Origin: an uncultured Clostridium sp.
GTDB lineage: Bacteria; Bacillota; Clostridia; TANB77; CAG-508
Assembly: GCA_948468275.1 (NCBI GenBank)
Contig: CAOKHI010000016.1
Coordinates: forward strand, 1 to 37,751
Direction: 5' to 3'
Length of the DNA stretch: 37,751 nt
The notes below the pieces were generated by a model. It saw only the letters and a list, made by a program, of their open reading frames with translations. It was not told where the DNA came from and did not search any database. The position numbers were made by a program, and so were the translations under genes. Below are positions 15,680 to 25,775 of the stretch, piece after piece; the first letter of the stretch is position 1; each line of letters opens with the position of its first letter.

Positions 15680-17926
15680 ATGTTTAAAATATTAAAAAAC
15701 CTAAACAAATCTGTAGCATCTGTAATAGCTATAGTAGTACTATTATGTGTGCAGGCTGCAACAGATTTAAGTTTACCAGATTATACATCTAAAATCGTAA
15801 ATATTGGGATACAACAAGGAGGAATAGAAAATGTTTCACCTGCTGTAATTAGAAAATCTACGATGGAAGACTTGTTAATATTTACAAACAATGATGATGA
15901 AATTTTAGAAAATTATACTTTAATTTCAAAACAAAATTTAGAACAAGAAAAATATGAAAAATATTTAAAAAAATATCCCAATATTGAAAACGAAGAATTG
16001 TACATATTAAATAAGCTAAATAAAAAAGAACAAGAAAAATTAAATGAGATGATGGCAAAGCCACTTATGCAGTTACAATCGGTATTATCTGAACAAACAT
16101 CAGAACAAATGAAATTACAGTTATTACAAAATGTTCCAAAAGAACAAAGAGAACTTATTAATAATATGAGTGTAATTGATATAATTAAAAGTTTAGATGA
16201 CCAAAAAAGAAATGAAATACTAAAACAAGTTAATGAAAAGTTAGATACTATGTTAGGCTCAATAATAGAACAAGCAGCAATAAGTATGGTAAAAGAAGAG
16301 TATAAGCAAATTGGAATAGATTTAAACAAAATACAAAATGATTATATATTTATAGCAGGATTACAAATGCTTGGTATAGCATTAATTAGTATGATTGCTG
16401 CTGTGTTAATTATGTTTTTATCTTCAAAAGTAGCAGCAAGATTAGGAAGAACTTTAAGAGATAAAGTATTTGAAAAGGTACTTAGTTTTTCAACAAAAGA
16501 ATTTACAGAATTTTCAACAGCATCTTTAATAACACGTAGTACAAATGATGTTCAACAAATACAAATGCTTATTTCAATGTTATTTAGAGTAGTAGTATAT
16601 GCACCAATTATAGGAATAGGTGGGTTTATACGAGTATTAAATAATAGTGATAGTAGTATGGCATGGATAATAGGGCTTGCAATTATAAGTATTATTATAG
16701 TTGTAATGACATTATTTATAATTGCAATGCCAAAATTTAAAAAATTACAAAATTTAGTAGATAAATTGAATTTAGTATCAAGAGAAATATTAACAGGACT
16801 TTCAGTAATTAGAGCATTTAATAAAGAAGATAAGGAAGAAAAAAGATTTGAAAGTGCTAATAATGAACTAATGGAAGCAAACATATTTGTAAATAGAGCA
16901 ATGAGTATAATGATGCCAAGCCTAATGCTTATTATGAATTCTATAATGTTACTAATTATATGGGTTGGAGGTCACAATGTAGAACAAGGAATAATGCAAG
17001 TAGGAGATATGATGGCATTTATACAATATACAATGCAAATAGTAATGAGCTTTTTAATGATTTCTATGATATCTATTATGCTACCACGTGCTGGTGTATC
17101 TGCAAATCGTATTAATGAAGTATTAGAAACACAGCCACAAATAAAAGATAAAGAAAATACAATAGAGTTTGATGAAAACAAAAAGGGATTAGTAGAATTC
17201 AGAAAAGTATCTTTTAGGTATCCAGATGCAGATACAGAAATATTAGAAGATATAGATTTTGTAGCAAAACCAGGGCAAACAACAGCACTAATAGGAAGTA
17301 CAGGAAGCGGAAAATCTACTGTTGTAAATTTAATACCACGTTTTTATGATGTAACAAATGGAGAACTTTTAATAGATGGTGCAAATATTAAAGATGTACC
17401 ACAAAAAGAATTAAGAAAAAAGATTGGATTTGTACCACAAAAAGGAGTACTATTTTCTGGAACAATAGAATCTAACATAAAATATGCAAACCCAGATATG
17501 AGTGATGAACAAATGGTACTTGCTGCACAAATTGCACAGGCAACAGAATTTATAGAAGAAAAAGAAGATAAATATAAATCAGAAATAGCACAAGGAGGTT
17601 CTAATGTTTCAGGAGGACAAAAGCAACGTTTATCTATAGCAAGAGCAATAGCTATGGATCCAGAAATATTTGTTTTTGATGATAGTTTTTCTGCATTAGA
17701 TTTAAAAACAGATGCAAACTTAAGAGCAGCACTTACAGAAAAAACTAAAAACAAAACAGTAATAATAGTAGCACAAAGAATTAGTACAATATTAGATGCA
17801 GATCAAATAATAGTACTAGAAGAAGGAAAAATAGTAGGAAAAGGTACACATAAAGAATTAATGCAAAATTGTGAAACATATTCACAAATAGCACTATCTC
17901 AATTATCTAAAGAAGAGTTAGAATAA
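15680..17926 (+). CDS. ABC exporter, heterodimer subunit with degenerate ATP site
   Basis: 748 residues: membrane domain followed by ATPase. Walker A GSTGSGKST (about 538), signature NVSGGQKQRLS, Walker B IFVFDDSFSALD. The residue after the Walker B aspartate is D, not the catalytic E, the mark of the impaired half of heterodimeric exporters of the TM287/288 or BmrCD kind. About 150 extra, charged residues lie between the first and second membrane helices (residues 35-220), forming an extracellular domain longer than usual. The ATG at 15680 is chosen because AAGGAGAT stands just before it; an ATG at 15665 has none. Partner is the next gene. Substrate unknown. Confidence 0.9.
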   Translation: MFKILKNLNKSVASVIAIVVLLCVQAATDLSLPDYTSKIVNIGIQQGGIENVSPAVIRKSTMEDLLIFTNNDDEILENYTLISKQNLEQEKYEKYLKKYPNIENEELYILNKLNKKEQEKLNEMMAKPLMQLQSVLSEQTSEQMKLQLLQNVPKEQRELINNMSVIDIIKSLDDQKRNEILKQVNEKLDTMLGSIIEQAAISMVKEEYKQIGIDLNKIQNDYIFIAGLQMLGIALISMIAAVLIMFLSSKVAARLGRTLRDKVFEKVLSFSTKEFTEFSTASLITRSTNDVQQIQMLISMLFRVVVYAPIIGIGGFIRVLNNSDSSMAWIIGLAIISIIIVVMTLFIIAMPKFKKLQNLVDKLNLVSREILTGLSVIRAFNKEDKEEKRFESANNELMEANIFVNRAMSIMMPSLMLIMNSIMLLIIWVGGHNVEQGIMQVGDMMAFIQYTMQIVMSFLMISMISIMLPRAGVSANRINEVLETQPQIKDKENTIEFDENKKGLVEFRKVSFRYPDADTEILEDIDFVAKPGQTTALIGSTGSGKSTVVNLIPRFYDVTNGELLIDGANIKDVPQKELRKKIGFVPQKGVLFSGTIESNIKYANPDMSDEQMVLAAQIAQATEFIEEKEDKYKSEIAQGGSNVSGGQKQRLSIARAIAMDPEIFVFDDSFSALDLKTDANLRAALTEKTKNKTVIIVAQRISTILDADQIIVLEEGKIVGKGTHKELMQNCETYSQIALSQLSKEELE

Positions 17927-17993
17927 AAATATGTAATATAAAAAGTTATATAAAGAGATATTACAAGTTAGATAGACTATGAAAGGAGAAAAA

Positions 17994-19824
17994 ATGGCAG
18001 ATAATAAAAAAAGAGGCCCAATGGGGCATCGGTCCAATTGGAGCAGTAGAAAAGGCACAGGATTTTAAAGGAACAACTAAAAAGTTAGTAAAAGATTATT
18101 TATTCCAATATAAAGTATTAATTATTATTGTAATAGTATTTGCAATAGGAAGTACAATATTTTCTATATTAGGACCTAAAATCTTAGGTAATGCTACAAC
18201 AGAAATATTTAATGGGTTAGTAAGCAAGTTATCAGGTGGCGAAGGAATAAATTTTTCTAAAATAGCAACAATATTATTAACATTGTTAGGACTATATTTA
18301 GTTAGTGCATTATTTTCACTTATTCAAGGATTTACTATGACAAGTGTTGCACAAAAACTTACATATAGATTACGTAATGATTTAATAAAAAAGATAAATA
18401 AATTACCAATGAGATATTTCGACAAAAGAACAAATGGTGAAGTTTTATCTATAATAACAAATGATATAGATACTTTAAGCCAAAATTTAAACCAAAGCAT
18501 TACTCAAGTAATAACATCAATTTGCACAATAATAGGAATTTTAATAATGATGCTTTCTATAAGTTGGGAAATGACAGTAGTATCTATTATAATACTACCA
18601 ATAGCATCTTTAATAGTAAAACAAATAGTAACTAGATCACAAAAATATTTTACAGCCCAACAAGAATATTTAGCAAATGTGAATGGGCAAGTAGAAGAAA
18701 TATATGGTGGTCATACTATAGTAAAAGTATTTAATGCAGAAGAAGGAGCATTAGAAGAATTTAAAAAAGCAAATAAAGAGTTATATAAATCAGGATGGAA
18801 ATCTCAATTTTTATCTGGTTTAATGCATCCAATAATGAATTTTATAGGAAATGTTGGGTATGTTGGTGTAGCAATTTTAGGAGGATACTTAGCAGTAAAT
18901 GGAAAAATTACAGTAGGAAATATTCAATCATTTATACAATATAATAAACAGTTTACCCAACCAATAGCACAAATAGCTCAAGTATCTAGTATGTTGCAAT
19001 CAATGGTTGCAGCAGCAGAAAGAGTATTTGCATTTTTAGAAGAACCACAAGAAGTAGAGCAAGTAGAAACCCCACAATCTATAGAAGGATTAAAAGGAAA
19101 TGTAACATTTAATAATGTAAAATTTGGCTATGATGATGATAGAATAATTATAAATGATTTTAATGCACATATCAAAGATGGTCAAAAAATAGCAATTGTA
19201 GGACCAACAGGAGCAGGAAAAACAACAATAGTAAAATTACTTATGAGATTTTATGATGTGAATTCAGGAGAGATTTTAATAGATAATCATAATATAAAAG
19301 AATTCAAAAGAGGAGAACTTAGAAAAATGTTTGGAATGGTTCTTCAAGATACATGGTTATTTGGGGGAACAGTAAAAGAAAATATAAAGTACAGTAATGA
19401 ACAAGCAAGTGATTCTCAAGTAATAGAAGCAGCAAAAGCAGCACATGTTCACCATTTCATAAAAACATTACCTAAATCATATGATATGGTTATAAATGAG
19501 GAATCAAGCAATATATCAGCAGGACAAAAACAATTAATGACAATTGCACGTGTAATACTAGCAGATCCGAAAATACTAATTCTAGATGAAGCAACTAGTT
19601 CAATAGACACAAGAACAGAAATACAAATTCAATCAGCAATGGATAATCTAATGAAAGGAAGAACAAGCTTTATAATAGCACATAGATTATCTACAATAAA
19701 AAATGCAGACTTAATATTAGTAATGAACCATGGAGATATAGTAGAACAAGGAACACATGAAGAATTACTACAAAAAAATGGATTTTATTCGCAATTGTAC
19801 AATTCTCAATTTGACGAGCAATGA
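17994..19824 (+). CDS. ABC exporter, catalytic partner subunit, with +1 frame break at CGG
   Basis: The ATG at 17994 follows AAAGGAG. The straight frame covers MADNKKRGPMGH, then CGG, and stops after about a dozen more codons. Skipping the C at 18030 continues as GPIGAVEKAQDFKGTTKKL and on through the whole transporter, 609 residues in all. That lead-in (G-P-M-G-x-G-P...EKAKDFKGT) is typical of this subfamily, so the break is inside true coding sequence. The ATPase is canonical: GPTGAGKTT, ISAGQKQL signature, ILILDEATSSID with the catalytic glutamate. It should provide the active ATP site for the degenerate partner encoded 67 bases upstream. If the break were not bypassed, the cell would make only a short peptide. 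Confidence 0.87.
18030..18033 (+). other. +1 frameshift site 3 (CGG T in ABC exporter)
   Basis: Incoming frame GGG CAT CGG TCC AAT; corrected GGG CAT (C) GGT CCA ATT GGA. CGG is codon 13, the earliest of the five sites. A downstream restart at about 18283 would lose the first membrane helices. Confidence 0.8.
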
Positions 19825-19931
19825 GGGACGAAAAACTAGAATACTGTGTAGTCTATAACAAAGAACACTTTAAAGATATTAGAAAATATGAATATAATGC
19901 TAAACAAAATGTTACTATTCACATACAATAG
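19821..19931 (+). pseudogene. Short ORF cut by the 181-bp element
   Basis: The ATG overlaps the stop codon of the ABC exporter (ATGA). Thirty codons reading MRDEKLEYCVVYNKEHFKDI and onward lead into the 181-bp repeat at 19911, and the frame stops inside it. Beyond the repeat CACAAGCCAAAATTTAAAAA could be the old 3' end, followed by the terminator at 20120. The composition is protein-like but I do not recognise it; it may be a small gene coupled to the exporter and interrupted by the insertion. Confidence 0.35.
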
Positions 19932-20091
19932 CAGTAAGTAGCTACGACTAAGTAATATATTTTATTTTGTAATGAAGACCCGACAGCCCATTGAGGCGGG
20001 GGAATACCCGTGAGCTTGGAGGGCGAAATGAAAAAATAAAATATATTACTTAGCCGTAGCGGATTTTATTATATATGCTGTGAACTGTAAC
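19911..20091 (+). mobile_element. 181-bp palindromic MITE-like element, copy 1
   Basis: Begins GTTACTATTCACAT and ends CTGTGAACTGTAAC, imperfect terminal inverted repeats that extend inward to a perfect inner arm CTAAGTAATATATTTTATTTT. Between the arms is a G/C-rich core GACCCGACAGCCCATTGAGG and onward. It differs from copy 3 at five positions, all in the arms. Flanking 8-mers (AACAAAAT and CACAAGCC) match at only four positions, so no target duplication is preserved. It encodes no protein. Confidence 0.8.
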
Positions 20092-20119
20092 CACAAGCCA
20101 AAATTTAAAAAAATAAATA

Positions 20120-20148
20120 AAGCAAGTAATTGAATGTTACTTGCTTTT
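20120..20148 (+). terminator. Terminator of the ABC exporter operon
   Basis: AAGCAAGTAA (20120-20129) pairs perfectly with TTACTTGCTT (20137-20146), followed by TT. Confidence 0.75.
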
Positions 20149-20223
20149 ATGTTATTATTTAATCGAAATATTAAACAGATCCAAAAAAGAAAAATAACAA
20201 AGGAAAAATAAAGGGGGAAACAA

Positions 20224-22437
20224 ATGCTAAAATTAGAAAATGTATCGAAATTCTATTATAATAAAGGGATTATAGCATCAGGATTTACAAAGGTGAATTT
20301 AGAATTAAAAATTGGAGAGTTTGTTGCAATAACAGGTGAGTCTGGAAGTGGAAAAAGTACACTTCTAAATGTAATATCTGGACTAGATAGCTATGAAGAA
20401 GGAGAAATGTATATAAATGGACAAGAAACTAGCCACTATTCTGAAAAAGAATTTGAAGATTATAGAAGAAAATATATAGCAAATATTTTTCAGAGCTTTA
20501 ATTTGGTTAATAGTTATACTGTTTATCAAAATGTAGAGTTGGTTTTATTGTTAAATGGGTATAAAAAATATGAGGTAAAGCAAAAAATATTAGATATTAT
20601 AGACAAGGTTGGTCTTACAAAATTTAAAAATACAAAAGTATCTAAATTATCTGGAGGACAAAAGCAAAGAGTAGCAATAGCAAGAGCAATGGTAAAAGAT
20701 ACACCAATCATTGTTGCAGATGAACCAACAGGAAATTTAGATTCAGAATCAGCAAATGAGGTTATAGAAATATTAAAAAAGGTTGCTAAAGATAAACTTG
20801 TGGTAGTAGTAACTCATAATATAGAACAAATAGAAGAGTATGCAACTAGAATCATAAAGATGCATGATGGTAGAATAATACAAAATACTGAAATAAAAGA
20901 AATAAAGAATGAACCACAAATAGTCAAAAGCCAATATAATAACATAAGTATATTTAATAAGTATAGATTAGGATTTAGAAATACATTTAATATAGCAACA
21001 AAATTTTTACTATTATTTGCAGTATTCTTTTTCTTGAGTTCAGCTATTCTTGCAGAATATGCAAGTTTTCAAATGTCAGAAGAAAAACAGGATATATCAG
21101 GTTATAGTATAGGTTTTAATGATTTGTCAGAAAAAAGAATTTTAATAAATAAGAAAAACAGGGACTATTTTACAGCAGAAGATTATGATAAAATAAAAGA
21201 ATTATCGAATGTAGATTATATAGTAGAAGATGATTTTTTTATAGATGGAGGAGCAAATATTTCAAGAAATGATTTAAGTATGTATGGAAATATGTTAGAT
21301 ATAAATAATTTTAAAGGAGATATTAATTATGGTAGAATGCCAGAGAATGAAGATGAAATTATTTTAAGAGTTAATAGTGATCATTTTTATATTAAAGAAA
21401 GATTAGATGAAGTGTTAAATAAAACATTTTCCATATTAAAATCTCAAGGAAGAAACGCATGGGGTAGTGAAAAAGTTAGAGATGTAACAGTAGTGGGTAT
21501 ACAAATTTATGAATATGAAATAGATTATGGATGTAAATTTTATGTTTCAAAAAGTATATTAAACACATTAAGAAGTGATATGAATAAAAATTATAGCAAA
21601 ATGAAAATATTTTTAAACAACAAATTTTACGAACAATATAGGGTAGAACCTAGTGATAAAGTAAAAAGTGGAAAAGCAATTGTTGATGATGAATTTAAAT
21701 ATCAATTCAAAAACTATAAAATAAAAGGACAACCTTTAAATATCTATCTAAGTAATATTTATTATGAAGATGAATTGAAATTATCTATATCAAATACATA
21801 TACAAAGTCAAACTTTAAAAAAGTAATAGGATTAGATAAATATGATACCAATAGAAATACAATTTTTATTAACACAAATGATTATAATACACTATATAAT
21901 AAATCATCATATCAATCTAGTGTATATGTAAAAGATGAAGAAACAATAGACGATACATTAATGCAACTTGAAAAATTAGGATTAAATCCTAAAAAGGTAA
22001 CAGATTTTAAAGTAAACAATGGTGAAGCAGGTAAGAGGATAATAAAGATAATAAAAGTAATTGTAACAATAGTACTAATTATTGTATTATTCTTTATTTC
22101 TTATTTGATAATAAAAATAATATTAAAATCAAGAAATATATACTATACCACATTAAGAATGTTAGGAGCTACTTATAAAAATATAAGAAGAATATTAGAT
22201 ATAGAGTTGTTTATTAATTCTACACTATCATATTTGGTTTTACTACTATTTATTTATCTTGTAAAAATAAATTTAATTAATTTAGAATATATATCAAAAC
22301 TAAGTGACTTTTTAGATGTAAGAGAGTATGTATTAATGTATGTAATATTAGTTGTGATTTCAAGATTAATATCAATTAAATTTGCCAAGAAATTGTTTAA
22401 GAATACAGCAATAAATACATATAACGAGGAGGTGTAG
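20224..22437 (+). CDS. ABC transporter, ATPase fused to FtsX-type permease (1)
   Basis: 737 residues. The N-terminal 220 form a LolD/MacB-type ATPase: GESGSGKST, LSGGQKQR, IIVADEPTGNLDSE. Then one membrane helix (about 255-280), a large extracellular domain (about 285-605) and three helices at the end (about 610-735), the FtsX/MacB permease topology. Such systems act as mechanotransmitters or export lipids, peptides or antibiotics; the substrate is not evident and no neighbouring response regulator of BceR type is present. GGGGGAAAC precedes the ATG. Its end contains the binding site of the next gene, so the two are coupled and probably form one heterodimer. Confidence 0.88.
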   Translation: MLKLENVSKFYYNKGIIASGFTKVNLELKIGEFVAITGESGSGKSTLLNVISGLDSYEEGEMYINGQETSHYSEKEFEDYRRKYIANIFQSFNLVNSYTVYQNVELVLLLNGYKKYEVKQKILDIIDKVGLTKFKNTKVSKLSGGQKQRVAIARAMVKDTPIIVADEPTGNLDSESANEVIEILKKVAKDKLVVVVTHNIEQIEEYATRIIKMHDGRIIQNTEIKEIKNEPQIVKSQYNNISIFNKYRLGFRNTFNIATKFLLLFAVFFFLSSAILAEYASFQMSEEKQDISGYSIGFNDLSEKRILINKKNRDYFTAEDYDKIKELSNVDYIVEDDFFIDGGANISRNDLSMYGNMLDINNFKGDINYGRMPENEDEIILRVNSDHFYIKERLDEVLNKTFSILKSQGRNAWGSEKVRDVTVVGIQIYEYEIDYGCKFYVSKSILNTLRSDMNKNYSKMKIFLNNKFYEQYRVEPSDKVKSGKAIVDDEFKYQFKNYKIKGQPLNIYLSNIYYEDELKLSISNTYTKSNFKKVIGLDKYDTNRNTIFINTNDYNTLYNKSSYQSSVYVKDEETIDDTLMQLEKLGLNPKKVTDFKVNNGEAGKRIIKIIKVIVTIVLIIVLFFISYLIIKIILKSRNIYYTTLRMLGATYKNIRRILDIELFINSTLSYLVLLLFIYLVKINLINLEYISKLSDFLDVREYVLMYVILVVISRLISIKFAKKLFKNTAINTYNEEV

Positions 22438-22441
22438 TAAT

Positions 22442-24892
22442 ATGATAAAAATAGAAAAAGTAAATAAGTATTTTAATAGAAGAAGAAAAAATGAAATTCA
22501 TATTATTGATAATACCTCATTAGAACTTGAAGATAAAGGATTAGTATCAATATTAGGGCAATCAGGAAGTGGAAAAACCACACTGTTAAATGCAATTGGA
22601 GGTCTTGACAAAGTAAGTAATGGAAAGATATATGTAAATGGTAAGAAAATAACAAGAAGAAGAGCTAATACAGTTGATAAAATAAGAAATTTGAATATAG
22701 GATATATATTTCAAGATTATAAATTAATAGAAAATATGTCTGTGTTTGATAATATTGCTATATCTCTAAGAATGATAGGATTAAAAAACAAAAAGGAAAT
22801 AGAAAAAAGAGTTAAATACGTTTTAGAAGCAGTAAATATGTATAGATATAGGAATAGACCTGCTAATATGTTATCAGGAGGAGAAAAGCAAAGAGTTGCA
22901 ATAGCAAGAGCAATAGTAAAGAATCCAAGTATTGTAATTGCAGATGAACCAACAGGAAATTTAGATAGTAAAAATTCATTAGAAATAATGAATATAATAA
23001 AAGCAATATCAAAAGAAAAACTAGTTATTTTAGTAACGCACGAAGTAGATCTTGCAAAGTTTTATGCAACAAGAATAGTGGAGATTCAAGATGGTAAAGT
23101 AATAAATGATTACAAAAATGAAACAAAAGAATCTTTAGAATATAGATTAGAAAATAAGATTTATTTAAAAGATTTTAAAGACATTAATAATTTAAAAAAT
23201 GAAAAATTTAATGTTAATATTTATTCAGATGATGGGAATGATAAAATAGATGTAAATATAGTTATAAAAAATGGAAATATTTTTATACAAGCAGAAAATC
23301 GTAAAGTTGAAGTAGTAGATGACAATTCAGCTATTGAACTTATAAATGGGCATTATCAAAAAATAGATAAAAGCATATATGAAAAACATAAATATAATTT
23401 AGATGATGTAATAGATACAAAATACAAAGCAAAATATAGTTCTATATATGGAATTTTTAAATCAATAAGAGTTGGGGTTAATAGAATTTTAAATTATACA
23501 GTATTAAAGAAAATATTACTTTTAGGATTTGTAGCCTCAGCAATGTTTATAGTATATAGTGTAGCTAACATTGCAGGAATTACAAACATAAAAGAATCAG
23601 ATTACATTAAAATAGATAGAAATTATCTTTATGTAGATATGGCAAAAGTAAATGTAGATGACTACGTTAAATATGAAAAATTAGAAGACGTAGATTATAT
23701 GATACCAGGAGATGGAAATGCAAGTTTTAAAATAAAAATGGATACATATTATCAGTTATCTAATTATTCATTTGAGCTTTCTGGTTCTCTTGTTGATATT
23801 GGTAAAATAAATGAAACACTATTAATAAAAGGAAGAATGCCACAAAATGAATATGAAATTGTAATAGATAAAAAAATTATAAATAATATGCTTTATAGTG
23901 ATTTTTCATCATTTGCAAGTATGGGGATAAAAAGTGAAGATGAATTACTAGATAAGAGTGTAACTATAGACGATATGAAAGAATTCAAAATAGTAGGATT
24001 TACCGATAATAATACAGAATCTATTTACATGAGCAAAAATTTATTTATAAATATATTAAACAACATGACACAAAGTACATTTGGAATGGGCATTTATTCT
24101 AATCAAGAAAGTAACGCAGATGTAAATGTTAAAGACTATAACTTGTATTTAGATGATATAATCATAACAAAAGGAAGAGTGCCAGAAAATGATTATGAAG
24201 TAATAGTAAATAAAGCATATCAAGAAGAAATGAAATTAAATAAACAAATAAAGGTTGCAGTAAATGGAAAAGAATTAACTGTTGTAGGATTTTATGATAG
24301 TAAAACAAATAGACAGGATTATTTAGTAAATAATAATACTGTAAAATATGACGTTATTTCAAAGAAAAATGGATTTATGATATATCCTAAAAATAAAATG
24401 AGCATGATGAATAAATTTCAAAACGAATATCATTTAAATATTATAGATAGATACGAAAAAGATAAACAAGACTATATTAAAAGTAAGAATGATGAAATAA
24501 AAAGTAGTGTGATATTTGCAGGAGTAATACTTGCAATATCATTAACAGAAATATATTTAATTATTAGGTCTTCATTTCTATCAAGAATAAAAGAAATAGG
24601 AGTATTAAGGGCAATAGGAGTAAAGAAGATGGATATATATAGAATGTTTGTAGGAGAAATTATAGCAATTACAACAAGTGCAAGTTTACCAGGAGTTGTT
24701 CTTATGACATATATACTAAGTCAAGTGTCAAAAATTCCTTATGTAGATAGAATGTTTAGTATAAACATTAATACTATAGGAATTAGTATTTGTATTATAT
24801 ATCTATTTAATATAATAGTAGGACTTGCTCCATTATATAAAGTTCTTAGAAAAACATCTGCAACAATACTTGCAAGACATGATGTAGAATAA
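22442..24892 (+). CDS. ABC transporter, ATPase fused to FtsX-type permease (2)
   Basis: 816 residues with the same plan as its upstream partner: ATPase with GQSGSGKTT, LSGGEKQR, IVIADEPTGNLDSK; a linker of about 100 residues; membrane helix near 355-378; extracellular domain to about 690; and three terminal helices with the RIKEIGVLRAIGVKK motif typical of FtsX permeases. The extracellular domain contains two copies of a short pattern (KGRMPQNEYEIVIDK and KGRVPENDYEVIVNK, about 115 residues apart), suggesting internal duplication. The start lies four bases after the upstream stop with AGGAGG inside the upstream gene. Substrate unknown. Confidence 0.88.
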   Translation: MIKIEKVNKYFNRRRKNEIHIIDNTSLELEDKGLVSILGQSGSGKTTLLNAIGGLDKVSNGKIYVNGKKITRRRANTVDKIRNLNIGYIFQDYKLIENMSVFDNIAISLRMIGLKNKKEIEKRVKYVLEAVNMYRYRNRPANMLSGGEKQRVAIARAIVKNPSIVIADEPTGNLDSKNSLEIMNIIKAISKEKLVILVTHEVDLAKFYATRIVEIQDGKVINDYKNETKESLEYRLENKIYLKDFKDINNLKNEKFNVNIYSDDGNDKIDVNIVIKNGNIFIQAENRKVEVVDDNSAIELINGHYQKIDKSIYEKHKYNLDDVIDTKYKAKYSSIYGIFKSIRVGVNRILNYTVLKKILLLGFVASAMFIVYSVANIAGITNIKESDYIKIDRNYLYVDMAKVNVDDYVKYEKLEDVDYMIPGDGNASFKIKMDTYYQLSNYSFELSGSLVDIGKINETLLIKGRMPQNEYEIVIDKKIINNMLYSDFSSFASMGIKSEDELLDKSVTIDDMKEFKIVGFTDNNTESIYMSKNLFINILNNMTQSTFGMGIYSNQESNADVNVKDYNLYLDDIIITKGRVPENDYEVIVNKAYQEEMKLNKQIKVAVNGKELTVVGFYDSKTNRQDYLVNNNTVKYDVISKKNGFMIYPKNKMSMMNKFQNEYHLNIIDRYEKDKQDYIKSKNDEIKSSVIFAGVILAISLTEIYLIIRSSFLSRIKEIGVLRAIGVKKMDIYRMFVGEIIAITTSASLPGVVLMTYILSQVSKIPYVDRMFSININTIGISICIIYLFNIIVGLAPLYKVLRKTSATILARHDVE

Positions 24893-24993
24893 AAATGTAT
24901 ACTCTAAAAGTAAAGAAGAATAGTTTTATGCTACTTTAAAATAACAACTAATAGAGGAAAGAGCTATCAAAATTTCAAAATAATACATCCTAG

Positions 24994-25039
24994 TAATAAT
25001 AAAAAATAACTAGCAAATTCTAGTTATTTTTTATTATTA
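24994..25039. terminator. Bidirectional terminator, 20-bp perfect stem
   Basis: 24994-25013 and 25020-25039 are perfect reverse complements around CAAATT, with A-rich and T-rich arms, so it works on both strands. The right arm overlaps the 3' end of the minus-strand gene. It separates two convergent units. Confidence 0.8.
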
Positions 25040-25538
25040 ATCTAAACCATAGTTTATTTTTAATAAAATTATAAAAATTTGTTGAATCTCCAATTTTGAA
25101 AGTATTTTTTGAAAGCACAAAAGCATGAGTTTTATTTAGATATAAGTAAAAACAGTCTTTTGTTTCGAAGATTTTATATAATTTATAATACTTTAATTTT
25201 ATGGTGTCTTGTTTATTTTTTATTATAAAAAATTTTTCATAAAAAGTATATGTATTAGTCAATTTTTCAGTAATTTTTTTACTTTTTGCTTCTTTTTTTA
25301 CAAAAAGATATGGATGAAATAATCTATATAAAGCAAAGCAAAATGCAATTAATAAAAATAAAATACCAATTCTAATATTATTAGCAAAAAATCCAGAAAC
25401 AGAGCAAAATAATATTAATAATAAAACAAAAAGTGTATATAAATTATATTTTAAATTATATTTTTTATTATGAAATATAACAAATTTCTTATATTCTTCC
25501 TTATCATATGTAGTTACATTTTCAAATAACTTTTCCAT
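25020..25538 (-). CDS. YcxB-like membrane protein
   Basis: 172 residues. Two adjacent membrane helices (about 33-75, LFVLLLILFCSV and ILFLLIAFCFAL) are followed by a cytoplasmic domain with Y-K-L-Y-K-I-F and CFYLYLNKTHAFVLSKNTF, the pattern of the YcxB-like family, whose function is unknown. I start at the ATG at 25538, four bases after GGGTGA; a GTG at 25550 lies in that site. It is convergent with the permease genes. Confidence 0.65.
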   Translation of the reverse strand: MEKLFENVTTYDKEEYKKFVIFHNKKYNLKYNLYTLFVLLLILFCSVSGFFANNIRIGILFLLIAFCFALYRLFHPYLFVKKEAKSKKITEKLTNTYTFYEKFFIIKNKQDTIKLKYYKLYKIFETKDCFYLYLNKTHAFVLSKNTFKIGDSTNFYNFIKNKLWFRLIIKNN

Positions 25539-25775
25539 AAAATCACCCACATAATTATACTAATAAAAAACCTCAATATAGCAATTGTTATTAAAATGTA
25601 ATAGAAATTTAATATAAGTAGAAAAATACATAAATAATACAAAATAAAATAGAAAAAAATAATAAAAATGGTAGGAAAATACCCTGTGAAATGAATTAAA
25701 TTTATTGCTAATAAATTTTAGTTGTGATATATTCAAGGTAGGGAGAAAATAAAATATAAAGGAGATGTTTTATAT

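Noticed and set aside
19903..20099. Target-site duplication around copy 1 of the 181-bp element
   Set aside because: The flanking 8-mers match at only four positions; a CAAAAT shared by both sides is offset by seven bases.
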